Shown: piece by piece, positions 36,842 through 46,077 of the stretch
Layout: each line of letters begins with the position of its first letter
Position numbering within the stretch: position 1 is the first letter of the stretch
NCBI GenBank assembly: GCA_965365275.1
Contig: CBDUBA010000007.1
Location: 1-64,000 of the forward strand
Direction: 5' to 3'
Source: JAGTVG01 sp965365275
Lineage (GTDB): Bacteria; Bacteroidota; Bacteroidia; Cytophagales; Cyclobacteriaceae
DNA: 64,000 nucleotides
Notes under the pieces: generated by a model
What the model was told of the DNA's origin: nothing
Seen by the model: only the letters and a program-made list of their open reading frames with translations
The model's database searches: none
Translations under genes and position numbers: made by a program

Positions 36842-37645
36842 TTATTTTCCCTGTGTTAAATTATACTTAACGAGAATATCAACGAATGATATTGAAGCAT
36901 CCTCCATCTGATTCACAAGTGAATCGATTTTTGATACGAGGTAGTTATAGAAAAGTTGTAGAATAACAGCTACTATAAGACCACCTACCGTTGTTAACAG
37001 GGCAACCTTAATACCACCAGCAACTAGTGATGGAGAAATATCACCGGCAGCTTCGATGGCGTCAAAAGCATCGATCATACCAATTACAGTTCCCATAAAA
37101 CCTAACATAGGAGCCAGAGAAATAAATAATGATATCCAAACCAAACCTCTTTCCAGCCTACCCATTTCTACAGAACCATAAGAGATAATTGATTTCTCAA
37201 CCATTTCGATTCCTTCAGAAATACGTAACAGGCCTTGAGTGAAGATTGATGCAACTGGTCCTCGTGTGTTTTTACAAACATCCTTAGCAGCTTCAACACC
37301 ACCAGAACTGAGTGCTTCTTCCACATTGGATAATAACTTCTTTGTATTGGTAGTGGAAAGGTTCAGGGTAATAATCCTCTCTATGGCAACAGCAAGTCCA
37401 AGAATTAAACATAATAATACGATGGACATGAACTGCCATCCACCTTCAATGAACTTTGTTTTGATCGCCTGGTGAAAGGTCTCTTCCTCTACCACGAAAT
37501 CCTCAGATGCCATGCTGTCATCAGCTGCAGCAGTTGAGGTTGTTTCTGTTGGTTGTTCGGCTTCATCATCCTGCGCATAGATTGCAGTTGTGAAACCGAG
37601 AGTTAATGCTCCGCAAAGCATAAATAAAGCCAGTAACTTTTTCAT
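36842..37645 (-). CDS. exbB: MotA/TolQ/ExbB proton channel family protein
   Basis: 267 residues: a cleavable or anchoring N-terminal helix (LLALFMLCGALTLGFTTAIYA), an acidic Ser/Thr-rich periplasmic linker, and the three-helix ExbB core with GVEAAKDVCKNTRGPVASI and APMLGFMGTVIGMIDAFDAI, the signature loop and helix. It forms a pentamer around the ExbD dimer and powers TonB. First gene of a four-gene unit. The long N-terminal extension is typical of Bacteroidota. Confidence 0.92.
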   Translation of the reverse strand: MKKLLALFMLCGALTLGFTTAIYAQDDEAEQPTETTSTAAADDSMASEDFVVEEETFHQAIKTKFIEGGWQFMSIVLLCLILGLAVAIERIITLNLSTTNTKKLLSNVEEALSSGGVEAAKDVCKNTRGPVASIFTQGLLRISEGIEMVEKSIISYGSVEMGRLERGLVWISLFISLAPMLGFMGTVIGMIDAFDAIEAAGDISPSLVAGGIKVALLTTVGGLIVAVILQLFYNYLVSKIDSLVNQMEDASISFVDILVKYNLTQGK

Positions 37646-37717
37646 AATTCAGTTTTTTGATTTTTTCAAGTATACAAATTATAGTTAAAATATCCGATTA
37701 GTTATTAAAAAAATTAG

Positions 37718-37805
37718 CGGAGAGGATGGGATTCGAACCCATGGTACCCTTGTGGGGCACACTCACTTTCCAGGCGAGCACCTTCGACCACTCGGTCACC
37801 TCTCC
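37718..37805 (-). tRNA. tRNA-Ser, anticodon GGA
   Basis: 88 bases. Acceptor stem GGAGAGG pairs with CCTCTCC followed by discriminator G. The anticodon loop is CTGGAAA with stem CTCGC/GTGAG, giving anticodon GGA (UCC/UCU codons). The long variable arm (GTGCCCC...) and TTCGAATCC T-loop are as expected for a class II serine tRNA. No CCA is encoded. It lies between the asparaginase and exbB genes on the same strand. Confidence 0.95.
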
Positions 37806-37879
37806 TTAAAAACACTAATAGTGGCACAAATAAATTAATAAATTATGCCTTATGCAAATTTTAAATTGGATTTTTAAGC

Positions 37880-38980
37880 CTATATACCGATATCCATTTC
37901 TCCTCTTAAAGAGGTTGAGAGAAGGTTATTTATGCGCTCAAAATTGGATTCATAACCGAGTATATACATTAATTTTGTAACTGCAGCTTCTGTGGTAATG
38001 TTCCATCCGCTGATAACTCCAATGTTCTGTAATTGTGAACTGGTTGCATATCTGCCATGAATAACTTTACCCCCCATACACTGAGAAACATTATAAATGA
38101 TTATTCCCCGCTGAATTGCTTCCTCTAATATCTCAATAAACCACGCTTTCGTGGGTGCGTTTCCTGAACCGTAAGTCTCCATAACTACCCCTTTAAGACC
38201 CTTGATATTTAACACACTCTCAATTACTTCCCGGGTAATTGACGGAAAAAGTTTTAATATGACAACGTGAGGATTAAAACGATCATGAAAAACCAATTGT
38301 CTGTCTTTATTATAAGGCATGATGGCGGACTTATTGAACTCTATTGTAATTCCTATTTTAGCCAGTAGCGGATAATTCTCTGATTCAAAGGCTCCAAACT
38401 GCGAACTCCTTACTTTTGAAGTTCGATTTCCTCTCAGTAATTGATAATCAAAATATATACAAACTTCGGGGACCAATGGTCTATTACCGATCATTCTGGA
38501 GGCTATTTCTATGGCAGTGATAAGGTTCGGCCTTGCATCTGATCTTATGGCGCTTATTGGAAGTTGTGCCCCGGTGAAAATAACGGGTTTGTTTAAATTC
38601 TCCAGCATAAAACTTAAAGCTGAAGCTGAATAGGCCATCGTATCGGTTCCCTGTAAAACCACAAATCCTTCATAATTCTGATAATTTTCATAAATGATCT
38701 GTCCGAGTTCTATCCAGTTCTCATAACTCATATTTGATGAATCCATTGGGATTGGAAACGAAATGACGGTGATCCCTACATTTAAGGCTGTGAGTGAGGG
38801 CAGCTGTTGCATGATCTGGTTGAATTTTAAAGCAACCAACGCACCTGCCGAATCCCTTACCATCCCAATTGTTCCTCCTGAATAAATGATCAGTACTGAT
38901 GCTTTAGGCCTGATAGCACCTGTTTTGATGTGTATTATCCTGTATTTTGGATTATCCGGATTTGAAGATTTTTTTGGCAT
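37880..38980 (-). CDS. ansA: Type I (cytoplasmic) L-asparaginase
   Basis: 366 residues, no signal peptide. The catalytic threonine motif IYSGGTIGMVRDS and the second motif VLQGTDTMAYSASAL are intact, as in asparaginase I. It hydrolyses asparagine to aspartate and ammonia. The first 28 residues (MPKKSSNPDNPKYRIIHIK) form an extension. Its start lies 29 bases inside the end of the TatD gene, so translation is probably coupled. Confidence 0.92.
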   Translation of the reverse strand: MPKKSSNPDNPKYRIIHIKTGAIRPKASVLIIYSGGTIGMVRDSAGALVALKFNQIMQQLPSLTALNVGITVISFPIPMDSSNMSYENWIELGQIIYENYQNYEGFVVLQGTDTMAYSASALSFMLENLNKPVIFTGAQLPISAIRSDARPNLITAIEIASRMIGNRPLVPEVCIYFDYQLLRGNRTSKVRSSQFGAFESENYPLLAKIGITIEFNKSAIMPYNKDRQLVFHDRFNPHVVILKLFPSITREVIESVLNIKGLKGVVMETYGSGNAPTKAWFIEILEEAIQRGIIIYNVSQCMGGKVIHGRYATSSQLQNIGVISGWNITTEAAVTKLMYILGYESNFERINNLLSTSLRGEMDIGI

Positions 38981-39722
38981 TTTTTGTTGTTATATCAGCA
39001 ATCGTTGAAATATCTGTATCATATATCTCTGCTAACCTTTGAGCTATCAATTGAATATACGCAGGTTCATTCCTCTTTCCACGATGAGGGTGGGGTGTTA
39101 AATAAGGACTATCCGTTTCTAAAACAATTTTTTCTGGTGGTATATTTTCGATGACCGATCCCAAATCTGAATTCTTAAAAGTAAGTACACCTCCTATCCC
39201 TAAATAAAATCCCAGATTGATTATTTGTCTTGCCTGATCAAGGCTCCCGGTGAAGCAATGAAATATGCCTGTCAGATCTTTTGAATGGGCCTCCTCAATT
39301 ATCTGAATAGACAAATCAAGTGAATCTCTCGAATGTAAAATTATTGGTAATTTGTATTTCTCAGCCCAATTCACCTGTATTTTTAAAGATTCGATCTGCT
39401 GATCACGAAACGACTGATCCCAATAAAGATCAGTTCCAGTTTCTCCTATCCCTGAAAAAGACCGTTTTGACAACCATTCCTCCAGGGTTTTCAGTTCCTG
39501 CTCAAAATCTGCATTTACAGAACAGGGGTGCAAGCCTATCATAGCATAACAGAGCCCCGGAAATTCAGTTTCAAGTTCTAAAGCTGAACTAAGGGTGGAT
39601 ATGTCAATATTCGGTAGAAAAATTCGAGAGATTGAAGAACCGATCGCCCTGGCAATTACTTCTTTCCTGTCAGTATTAAACTGTTTCAGGTATATATGTG
39701 CATGCGTGTCAATCAATTCCAT
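38952..39722 (-). CDS. tatD: TatD family hydrolase
   Basis: 256 residues, full-length TatD: the first metal motif DTHAHIYL, GIGETGTDLYWD, HSRDSLD, FHCFTGSLDQA and LETDSPYLTPHPHRGKRNEP are present. TatD enzymes are metal-dependent DNases/D-tyrosyl-tRNA deacylase-like hydrolases involved in DNA fragmentation and oxidative repair in some bacteria. It overlaps the asparaginase start by 29 bases, a pairing seen in other Bacteroidota. Confidence 0.93.
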   Translation of the reverse strand: MELIDTHAHIYLKQFNTDRKEVIARAIGSSISRIFLPNIDISTLSSALELETEFPGLCYAMIGLHPCSVNADFEQELKTLEEWLSKRSFSGIGETGTDLYWDQSFRDQQIESLKIQVNWAEKYKLPIILHSRDSLDLSIQIIEEAHSKDLTGIFHCFTGSLDQARQIINLGFYLGIGGVLTFKNSDLGSVIENIPPEKIVLETDSPYLTPHPHRGKRNEPAYIQLIAQRLAEIYDTDISTIADITTKNAKKIFKSG

Positions 39723-39735
39723 GCCTCAAAGCTTG

Positions 39736-40386
39736 TCATCTTTTCAAATATATATCTTTTATATTGCAAAATTCGTAATTTTTATTTTTAAAATATAGTA
39801 TATATTGCGAAATCATCAATTTTAGTTGCTCAAAAGTCTTATTACTATCGTGGAATATTATGATTGAGCCATTGCGGGTATATCTTAAACTTTTATAAAG
39901 ACTTCTTTCTGCAGTTATATCAGGAGAAAAATCATAGGACAGGACATCCCACATAATGACTTCATAGGTATGCCTTATTTTTCTCAGGATATTTCTACGA
40001 ATTTTCCCATATGGCGGCCGGAATAATTTTATAGGGTCATCCCCAGTATATTTCCCAATCATATCATCACACAACTGAATGTTTCTGAGGTAATCTTGTT
40101 CCTTTACGGACCATCCATTTAAATGGTTATATGTATGATTCCCAATACCATGTTTTCCCTGGATGATCCTTTTAAAAACATCAGGGTTTTTTTTGATATT
40201 TTCTCCAACACAAAAAAACGTCGCTTTAACATCCAATTCAGAAAGCACTTCCAGGACATAATCAGTTACGCCAGGAATGGGGCCATCATCAAAAGTCAGG
40301 TATATTTTTTTCTCTTTCCTGTCCCCATGCCATAATGCCTCTGGGTAAAATAATTTTAAAAGTTTCGGGGTTTTAAAAAAATACAC
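39736..40386 (-). CDS. Polysaccharide deacetylase (NodB domain)
   Basis: 216 residues, one NodB-type domain: motif 1 LTFDDGPIPGV, motif 2 GNHTYNHLN (HxxxH metal ligands), motif 3 LFRPPYGK, and the late FHDSNKT. It should remove acetyl or similar groups from a glycan, as metal-dependent carbohydrate esterase family 4. The start is GTG at 40386, six bases after the phosphatase gene. No signal peptide is visible. Context with a glycosyltransferase nearby suggests envelope sugar processing. Confidence 0.88.
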   Translation of the reverse strand: MYFFKTPKLLKLFYPEALWHGDRKEKKIYLTFDDGPIPGVTDYVLEVLSELDVKATFFCVGENIKKNPDVFKRIIQGKHGIGNHTYNHLNGWSVKEQDYLRNIQLCDDMIGKYTGDDPIKLFRPPYGKIRRNILRKIRHTYEVIMWDVLSYDFSPDITAERSLYKSLRYTRNGSIIIFHDSNKTFEQLKLMISQYILYFKNKNYEFCNIKDIYLKR

Positions 40387-40391
40387 CTAGT

Positions 40392-41612
40392 CTAATTCAC
40401 TTTACAGGATAACAAAGTAATATCATCACTTAATACATTTGATGCATTATAATTGTTTACTTCCTCAACAATTTTCTGGTGAAGGCTCTTGAGATCCAGA
40501 TCCAGGTTGGCCCTGACAATTTCTATCACTCTTTCCACACCAAACGGTTCATCATTTGCATCGAAAGTCTCAATTAGACCATCTGTAAAAGCCAGGAAGA
40601 AAAAACCTGATAGATCTTCAATTTTCCCTATTTTGAGAAATGGCAATGGATGAAATATCCCCAATACCGTAGTGCCCAGTTCAAGTTGGGTGAGTTCAGT
40701 ATGTTTGCTATGAAATAATGGCGGATTATGACCGGCATTAACATATTTAAAATATTTCAGATCTCTATTATATATTGCAGCAAAGAATGTAATGAAGCTT
40801 TCACCATTGCTGTTCTGCAATACCAGATAATTTAATTCCCTCACGATCTTCTCCAGTTTGGTAGTTTGCCTGATCAGAGTTCGAAGTGAAGCCTGAAAAT
40901 TGGCCATCATTAAAGCTGCCGGTATACCTTTGCCGGACACATCAGCTATACAGATTAAAAATTGGTTCTCATCTATGGGAATAAAATCGAAATAGTCTCC
41001 ACCAACAGCCTGATGGGGTTCGTAACTTGAAAATATCTTAAATTTCTCGGTATAGGGTAAATGTTTGGGAAATAATAATTGCTGGACTTTCCTGGCAATC
41101 TCCATTTCCTTTTGAAATGCTTTTTGTTCAAGCTCTTTTCTTGCCAGTTTCTTATTCTCAATGGCAACAATTATAATATTAGATAAAGTCTGTATAAAGT
41201 TCAGGTTGATCTGTCCTGCTTCATAATCTTCACTGTTAAATCCTCCCAGAAATACAACAGCCAGTAGCTCGTTTTTATGACTCACGGGAATTACCCGTTC
41301 AAATTCATCGAATGGTTGTGATTCCTTTGAAAGATCAAGGTTGGCAACATCACGTATATTCAGTTGCTCTTCCATAAAGGGCACATTACTGAAGTCCAGA
41401 TTGGTGCCAAAATTTACCTTACATTCCCAATTATCGTCCTTAACATAGAGGGCAAGTTTCTTTATTTTCAGGTTTGCTCTTAATGTGAAATTAAATATCC
41501 TATATAATGATTCCTCGGGAAGATTATTATTGATAGCCTGAGTAATCTCTAGCAAGGCATTTAACTCAAGATCTTTCAATTCAAAATTTTTCCTGATGGC
41601 ATCAATGTTCAT
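40392..41612 (-). CDS. GAF/SpoIIE-type PP2C phosphatase
   Basis: 406 residues: a GAF-like sensory domain (about 1-150), a coiled helix (about 155-185, KLARKELEQKAFQKEM), and a PP2C/SpoIIE phosphatase with GGDYFDFI, ADVSGKGIPAALMMA, FTDGLIETF and the closing SDDITLLS. It likely dephosphorylates an anti-anti-sigma factor in a partner-switching pathway, as RsbU does. No sigma or anti-sigma gene lies nearby. Stop and start to the permease are two bases apart. Confidence 0.9.
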   Translation of the reverse strand: MNIDAIRKNFELKDLELNALLEITQAINNNLPEESLYRIFNFTLRANLKIKKLALYVKDDNWECKVNFGTNLDFSNVPFMEEQLNIRDVANLDLSKESQPFDEFERVIPVSHKNELLAVVFLGGFNSEDYEAGQINLNFIQTLSNIIIVAIENKKLARKELEQKAFQKEMEIARKVQQLLFPKHLPYTEKFKIFSSYEPHQAVGGDYFDFIPIDENQFLICIADVSGKGIPAALMMANFQASLRTLIRQTTKLEKIVRELNYLVLQNSNGESFITFFAAIYNRDLKYFKYVNAGHNPPLFHSKHTELTQLELGTTVLGIFHPLPFLKIGKIEDLSGFFFLAFTDGLIETFDANDEPFGVERVIEIVRANLDLDLKSLHQKIVEEVNNYNASNVLSDDITLLSCKVN

Positions 41613-41613
41613 A

Positions 41614-42858
41614 TCACAGTTTTTTTATACTTGTTTTAGGATCAAATGCATCTCTGAGACCATTCCCAAGCAAGTTGAAGGACAAGACGATGAGCGAAAT
41701 TGCCAGCCCCGGAAAAATGACCATTTGCCAACTGTTTTTAGTACCGATCATTGTAAATCCTTCGTAAATCATATTTCCCCAGGAAGGTGTCGGAGGCTGA
41801 ACGCTTAATCCAAGAAAACTAAGACCAGCTTCCAATAAGATCGCCGCAGCGAAATTGGCCGTAGCAATGACGATGACCGGGCCAATGATATTTGGAAAAA
41901 TATGAACATATACGATCCTGAAATTTCCAATTCCCAAGGCTTTTGCCGCTTCAATAAAGGTTTTCTCTTTTATTGCCATGATCTGACCCCGGACTACACG
42001 GGCTACTTCTACCCACATTGTTAATCCAACCGCAACGAAAGCAACCCATACACCCCGGCTTTGAAGAGCTATACTGATCGCAATAACAAGCATAATGCCT
42101 GGTATCGACCAGGTAACAGACATAAACCACATAATAAAGCGGTCAATCCTGCCACCAAAGAAACCCGACAAAGATCCCAGTGATAATCCTAAAAATAAAG
42201 AAATAAGTACGGATATAAAACCAATTGAAAGTGATATTCTGGCTCCGTAGATCAATCTGCTTAAAATATCCCGGCCCGCCCGGTCTGTTCCCAGAATATA
42301 TCTTTCAGATATTATATTCTCTTTATTGAATTTCTGGTGCAATTGATCCATGCTGATTTCCTGGATTCTGCCCATATAATCGATATAAGTAATTTGATCG
42401 CCCTCCACAATGTGGTTTTGACCATTTATTAAAAAGTCCGATTCCCCGATATAGAGTGAAAATACCGCAGGAACCATTTTTTCAAATTTAATTTTCCCTT
42501 TCATCCCATATTCAAGATAAAAAACAGAATCATTGCTTACCCAATATTCTGTTATTGGGATCTTAATGTAGGCTGACTCCTGTCCAGACATTGCCCTTCG
42601 TATGAAGCTTTTTTCGGGTATATCAAAATCCTTTCTAAGCCGGAGAAACTGAGCCTTAAATCCGGGCATTTTTTTTTGAATCTGTATAGCCCCATTATTT
42701 GCATCGGGCGTATCATCAGGCATAATTAAGTATCCGGTTATGGCAACCAGGGATGTAAATAGTATATAATACAGGCCAATCATTGCTGGCTTGGTCTTCT
42801 GTAGTCTTTTAACTACATAATAATTTGGTGATCTTCCTATGGTCTTGTCATCAGGCAT
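41614..42858 (-). CDS. OppC/DppC-type ABC transporter permease
   Basis: 414 residues from the ATG at 42858 (MPDDKTIGRSPNYYVVKRLQKTKPAMIGL). This start follows from the overlap with the small gene ahead; the frame continues upstream 31 codons. First helix (about 30-50) leads to a long periplasmic segment (about 55-190), then the inner-membrane permease core with EAA-type loop KALGIGNFRIVYVHIFPNI. Dipeptide-type transporter partner genes (oppB, ATPases, binding protein) are not adjacent, so it is an orphan here. Confidence 0.88.
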   Translation of the reverse strand: MPDDKTIGRSPNYYVVKRLQKTKPAMIGLYYILFTSLVAITGYLIMPDDTPDANNGAIQIQKKMPGFKAQFLRLRKDFDIPEKSFIRRAMSGQESAYIKIPITEYWVSNDSVFYLEYGMKGKIKFEKMVPAVFSLYIGESDFLINGQNHIVEGDQITYIDYMGRIQEISMDQLHQKFNKENIISERYILGTDRAGRDILSRLIYGARISLSIGFISVLISLFLGLSLGSLSGFFGGRIDRFIMWFMSVTWSIPGIMLVIAISIALQSRGVWVAFVAVGLTMWVEVARVVRGQIMAIKEKTFIEAAKALGIGNFRIVYVHIFPNIIGPVIVIATANFAAAILLEAGLSFLGLSVQPPTPSWGNMIYEGFTMIGTKNSWQMVIFPGLAISLIVLSFNLLGNGLRDAFDPKTSIKKL

Positions 42859-43117
42859 TCTGATCAGAACTATTATGAGCAAATAACCCCGATTTGGATG
42901 CCAGATAATAATAAGTATGGAAACCAGTTTCCAGGTCAATTTGATCTCCAAAAAGTTCCTCTGTAGGAGAAGTATAACATCTTATCCATTCTTTATCCAA
43001 CAAGGATTCCAGGGTTGATTTTAGCATCGCATCATCCCATTTTAAGGAATCCTTCAACTGTGAATAAGATTGCACAAAATATAATTCATCCAATACATCA
43101 TATTCAAGGTCTGACAT
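42851..43117 (-). CDS. Small protein, conserved in Bacteroidota (possible winged-helix)
   Basis: 88 residues, acidic, with two helical segments and a beta hairpin (LLDKEWIRCYTSP) reminiscent of a winged helix: YDVLDELYFVQSYSQLKD, WDDAMLKSTLESLLDKEW. No signal peptide or membrane helix. Its stop overlaps the permease ATG by eight bases, and it starts three bases after the glycosyltransferase stop, so it is embedded in the operon. Role unknown. Confidence 0.65.
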   Translation of the reverse strand: MSDLEYDVLDELYFVQSYSQLKDSLKWDDAMLKSTLESLLDKEWIRCYTSPTEELFGDQIDLETGFHTYYYLASKSGLFAHNSSDQNA

Positions 43118-43120
43118 AAT

Positions 43121-44290
43121 TTAATTTTTATAGTATCTTCCCTTCCATTTATATCCGCCCATATTAGAAAGAATACCAAAAGTAACGGCATAAACCGGAT
43201 ATGCCAATGAGCTTAATAAAAAAGGTAATATTTTCAGTTTTTTAATAAAGAACAGATACATCTGTTTAAAGTAAACAAATTCAAGAAGGAGTTTGATTGT
43301 TAATAATAAAATAACGGTATATACAGGTACTAATTTTAAAATACACAGGATAAATAACAATAAAAATGACAGATGAACCATGAAAATATATAATGCCAAT
43401 ACTTTCGATAATGGATTAGGATGTTTCCTCCACTTTCCTGACCACCTTCGCCGTTGATGATAAAACTCATTTATACTTGATTCTGGTTGAACATGAACAA
43501 TCGCTTTACTTGATTTTAAAAAGAAAATCTTCGATGGGTAGAACTTACTTATCTTATACATAAGGAACTCATCGTCACCTGATATAATCTTTTCATATCC
43601 CTCATACCCATTTACTTCTATAAAAACCTCTTTTTTAAAGGCCAGATTTGCTCCATTACATAGAACAGGATTATTATAATATATAGCAGCTGCCCCGGCA
43701 CCTATCAAACTTGAAAATTCTAAGGATTGAATTTCATCCATAAAACTGCCTCCCTCCATCACAACAGGCCCAGAAATGAATTTTGAATCTGTTCTTTGAA
43801 AAACATCTGCAAATCTCCTGATCCAATATCTGCTAAAAAAAACATCACCGTCAGTCAATAGGATATAATCACCAGTGGATCTTGTTATACCATAGGATAT
43901 CGCAGCCTTTTTATGTGAGATCCTGTTATCATCAGCCTCAAGTCTATATACCCGGACATTTATCTTGCTGGTTTTCGAATAGTCCTTCAGATAATCATAA
44001 GAGCTATCCTCAGAATTATCATCAATAAAGATTACTTCGAAAAACTCCGGAGGATAAGTCTGATTTTCCAAACACCGGATAAGCCTTGAGAGATTCAGGA
44101 TCTCGTTCCTGATTGGGATCAATACGGTAATAGAAGGATAATCAGTTTTCAAATTTTCTGGTTCTTTCAATCCATTCCAGGCCCGAATGAGCAGAATAAG
44201 AAATATAAAATATGAAATGATGAAAGAATAGATTATCCAATCCAAGATATAAGGATTTTTAAGACCGTCAGAAATTTCCTGAATATCCAA
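43121..44290 (-). CDS. Family 2 glycosyltransferase (membrane)
   Basis: 389 residues. N-terminal helix (about 15-35), a GT-A domain with ITVLIPIRNEILNLSRLI, VIFIDDNSEDSS, LLTDGDVFFS (metal-binding DxD-like) and the downstream QRRRWSGKW, then about three membrane helices (290-385). It transfers a sugar to a lipid or growing glycan chain at the inner membrane. The start is a TTG at 44290, since no ATG lies near the N-terminus. Divergent from ruvC across 47 bases. Confidence 0.88.
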   Translation of the reverse strand: MDIQEISDGLKNPYILDWIIYSFIISYFIFLILLIRAWNGLKEPENLKTDYPSITVLIPIRNEILNLSRLIRCLENQTYPPEFFEVIFIDDNSEDSSYDYLKDYSKTSKINVRVYRLEADDNRISHKKAAISYGITRSTGDYILLTDGDVFFSRYWIRRFADVFQRTDSKFISGPVVMEGGSFMDEIQSLEFSSLIGAGAAAIYYNNPVLCNGANLAFKKEVFIEVNGYEGYEKIISGDDEFLMYKISKFYPSKIFFLKSSKAIVHVQPESSINEFYHQRRRWSGKWRKHPNPLSKVLALYIFMVHLSFLLLFILCILKLVPVYTVILLLTIKLLLEFVYFKQMYLFFIKKLKILPFLLSSLAYPVYAVTFGILSNMGGYKWKGRYYKN

Positions 44291-44337
44291 TAAATATGAT
44301 AATTTCTTCCTATAATTATTTAAATATTTGCTTAATC

Positions 44338-44880
44338 ATGGATAAAATTATTCTTGGGATGGATCCAGGCACTAATCTTATGGGTTACGGGATTATTCAT
44401 TCAAGAAAAAATAAAATTGATTTAATTCAATACGGGATAATACATTTAAAAAAATATGGAACCCATGAATTGAAGCTGAAAAAGATTTTTGATCGTGTAT
44501 TAAGCATCATCGATGAATTTAATCCTGATGAGGTAGCGATCGAGGCACCATTTTACGGAAAAAATGTTCAATCGATGCTTAAACTAGGCAGGGCCCAGGG
44601 AGTTGCAATGGCAGCGGTATTGTACCGGAATGTTCCAATAAAAGAGTATGCACCAAAAAAAGTCAAACAATCAGTTACAGGAAATGGCAATGCCTCCAAG
44701 GAACAGGTTGCCAAGATGTTACAAAACCAGTTTCGATTTAAGGATATTCCAAAAATGTTTGATGCTACAGACGCATTGGCAGTGGCCTTATGCCATTTAT
44801 ACCAGGGCAAAATAGGCATGCCGGGCAAAAAATCCTGGAAATCATTTCTTAGTGACAATCCGGACAGGATCATCAATTGA
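44338..44880 (+). CDS. ruvC: Crossover junction endodeoxyribonuclease RuvC
   Basis: 180 residues from the ATG at 44338 (MDKIILGMDPGTNLMGYG); an upstream in-frame ATG at 44296 would add 14 odd residues. Catalytic acidic residues lie in GMDPGT, AIEAPFYGKNVQS and the C-terminal DATDALAVALCH. RuvC cuts Holliday junctions after branch migration by RuvAB. Length and motifs are normal. It converges with the HIT gene. Confidence 0.95.
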   Translation: MDKIILGMDPGTNLMGYGIIHSRKNKIDLIQYGIIHLKKYGTHELKLKKIFDRVLSIIDEFNPDEVAIEAPFYGKNVQSMLKLGRAQGVAMAAVLYRNVPIKEYAPKKVKQSVTGNGNASKEQVAKMLQNQFRFKDIPKMFDATDALAVALCHLYQGKIGMPGKKSWKSFLSDNPDRIIN

Positions 44881-44901
44881 ACAAGTGGATTAGCTGGTGT
44901 T

Positions 44902-45312
44902 TTAATCTTCGGAAAGTGCCTGGAAGGCTCGATTGATTTTTTGACTTATTTCATTAAATTCCTCTTCTGATAATTTCAATTTAGGCCTGTTAAAGTTGAT
45001 ATCACCCATACTATTAAGTGGAATCAGGTGTATATGTGTATGGGGTACTTCCAGACCAACTACGGCAACTCCAATCCGAAGACAAGGAATGACAGACTCT
45101 ATGGCTTTCGCCAGTTTTTTACTGAATCTGTTCAAACTCTCATATTCTGTCTCACTTAAATCATAATAATAATCCACTTCATTTTTTGGAATAACCAGGG
45201 TATGCCCTTTTACCAAAGGATTGATATCGAGTATTCCGATATTACTTTCATCTTCCGCGACGATGTAGGCTGGAATCTCGCGGTTAATTATTTTTGTGAA
45301 TATTGAAGCCAT
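44902..45312 (-). CDS. HIT family protein
   Basis: 136 residues with the histidine triad VPHTHIHLIPL and the NPLVKGHTLVIPK and IFTKIINREIPA segments of the Hint/Fhit-type HIT branch. HIT proteins hydrolyse nucleoside phosphoramidates or dinucleotides. Its ATG overlaps the greA stop by one base (TAATG), so the two are an operon with coupled translation; the greA-HIT pairing is frequent in Bacteroidota. Confidence 0.92.
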   Translation of the reverse strand: MASIFTKIINREIPAYIVAEDESNIGILDINPLVKGHTLVIPKNEVDYYYDLSETEYESLNRFSKKLAKAIESVIPCLRIGVAVVGLEVPHTHIHLIPLNSMGDINFNRPKLKLSEEEFNEISQKINRAFQALSED

Positions 45313-45788
45313 TATTCTAAGCTTATATCAAGGATTTCAAATTTCATTTTACCGGCCGGAACCTGGATCTCAACTTCATCACCAACCTGTTTGCCAAGCA
45401 GTCCCTTACCAATTGGTGATTGAACTGATATCTTTCCTTTCTTCAGATCTGCCTCTTCTTCTGATGTTAAAGTATAGGAGAACTGCACACCATTTTGTGC
45501 ATTTTTAATCTTAACCTTCGAAAGGATGGAAACTTTGGAGGTGTCTATTGAAGAAGGATCTAATACACGAGCATTTCCAACAATTTTTTCTAATTGAGCA
45601 ATCTTTGCTTCCAGATGCCCCTGAGCATCTTTAGCTGCATCATACTCTGCATTTTCACTCAAATCTCCTTTATCCCGAGCCTCTGCAATCTGTTTTGATA
45701 TATCGGATCTCCCTTTTGTTTTAAGCTCTTGTAATTCATCCTTGATCTTCTGTAATCCTTCTTCAGTATAATATGCTACTTTATCCAT
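45312..45788 (-). CDS. greA: Transcription elongation factor GreA
   Basis: 158 residues from the ATG at 45788 (MDKVAYYTEEGLQKIKDEL), preferred over a TTG four codons upstream. N-terminal coiled coil with the acidic tip (EARDKGDLSENAEYDAAKD), then the C-terminal globular domain (YTLTSEEEADLKKGKISVQSPIGKGLLGKQVGDEVEI). It stimulates transcript cleavage by stalled RNA polymerase. First gene of a two-gene unit with the HIT gene. Confidence 0.95.
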   Translation of the reverse strand: MDKVAYYTEEGLQKIKDELQELKTKGRSDISKQIAEARDKGDLSENAEYDAAKDAQGHLEAKIAQLEKIVGNARVLDPSSIDTSKVSILSKVKIKNAQNGVQFSYTLTSEEEADLKKGKISVQSPIGKGLLGKQVGDEVEIQVPAGKMKFEILDISLE

Positions 45789-45849
45789 TTCAATTATCAA
45801 ATTTCATTAGAATATAATGGGATTAAATTTGTGATGTAATACAAATCAA

Positions 45850-45894
45850 AAACCTAAAGGAATATTCAGATATTTCGATTTCTCCTTTAGGTTT
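45850..45894 (-). terminator. Strong hairpin in the greA/VPS10 divergent spacer
   Basis: AAACCTAAAGGA (45850-45861) and TCCTTTAGGTTT (45883-45894) are exact 12-base complements. Read on the minus strand the stem is followed by TTTGATTTG, so it looks like a minus-strand terminator, though the gene to its right is on the plus strand. It may end a small unannotated transcript or be a leader structure of greA. Confidence 0.55.
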
Positions 45895-45927
45895 ATTGCT
45901 TGTGTCTACAAAAATAGCGAATCCAAC

Positions 45928-45939
45928 TTGGTATACCAA
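45928..45939. promoter_or_regulatory. 12-bp palindrome TTGGTATACCAA
   Basis: Perfect palindrome in the divergent spacer, 139 bases before the VPS10 start, flanked by two CCAAC direct copies (45923-45927 and 45940-45944 region). Could be a dimer operator. Confidence 0.3.
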
Positions 45940-46077
45940 ACCAACTAAGAAATAGAGAAAGCAATTTCCTAATTTTCAGAAAATTAAAACAAAATTAAGT
46001 CAAATTACGGTTATATTAGCTTGAATTTTTTAAACACAATTTTTATAGAAATCAATACAATTTTAATCCAGTTTAAA

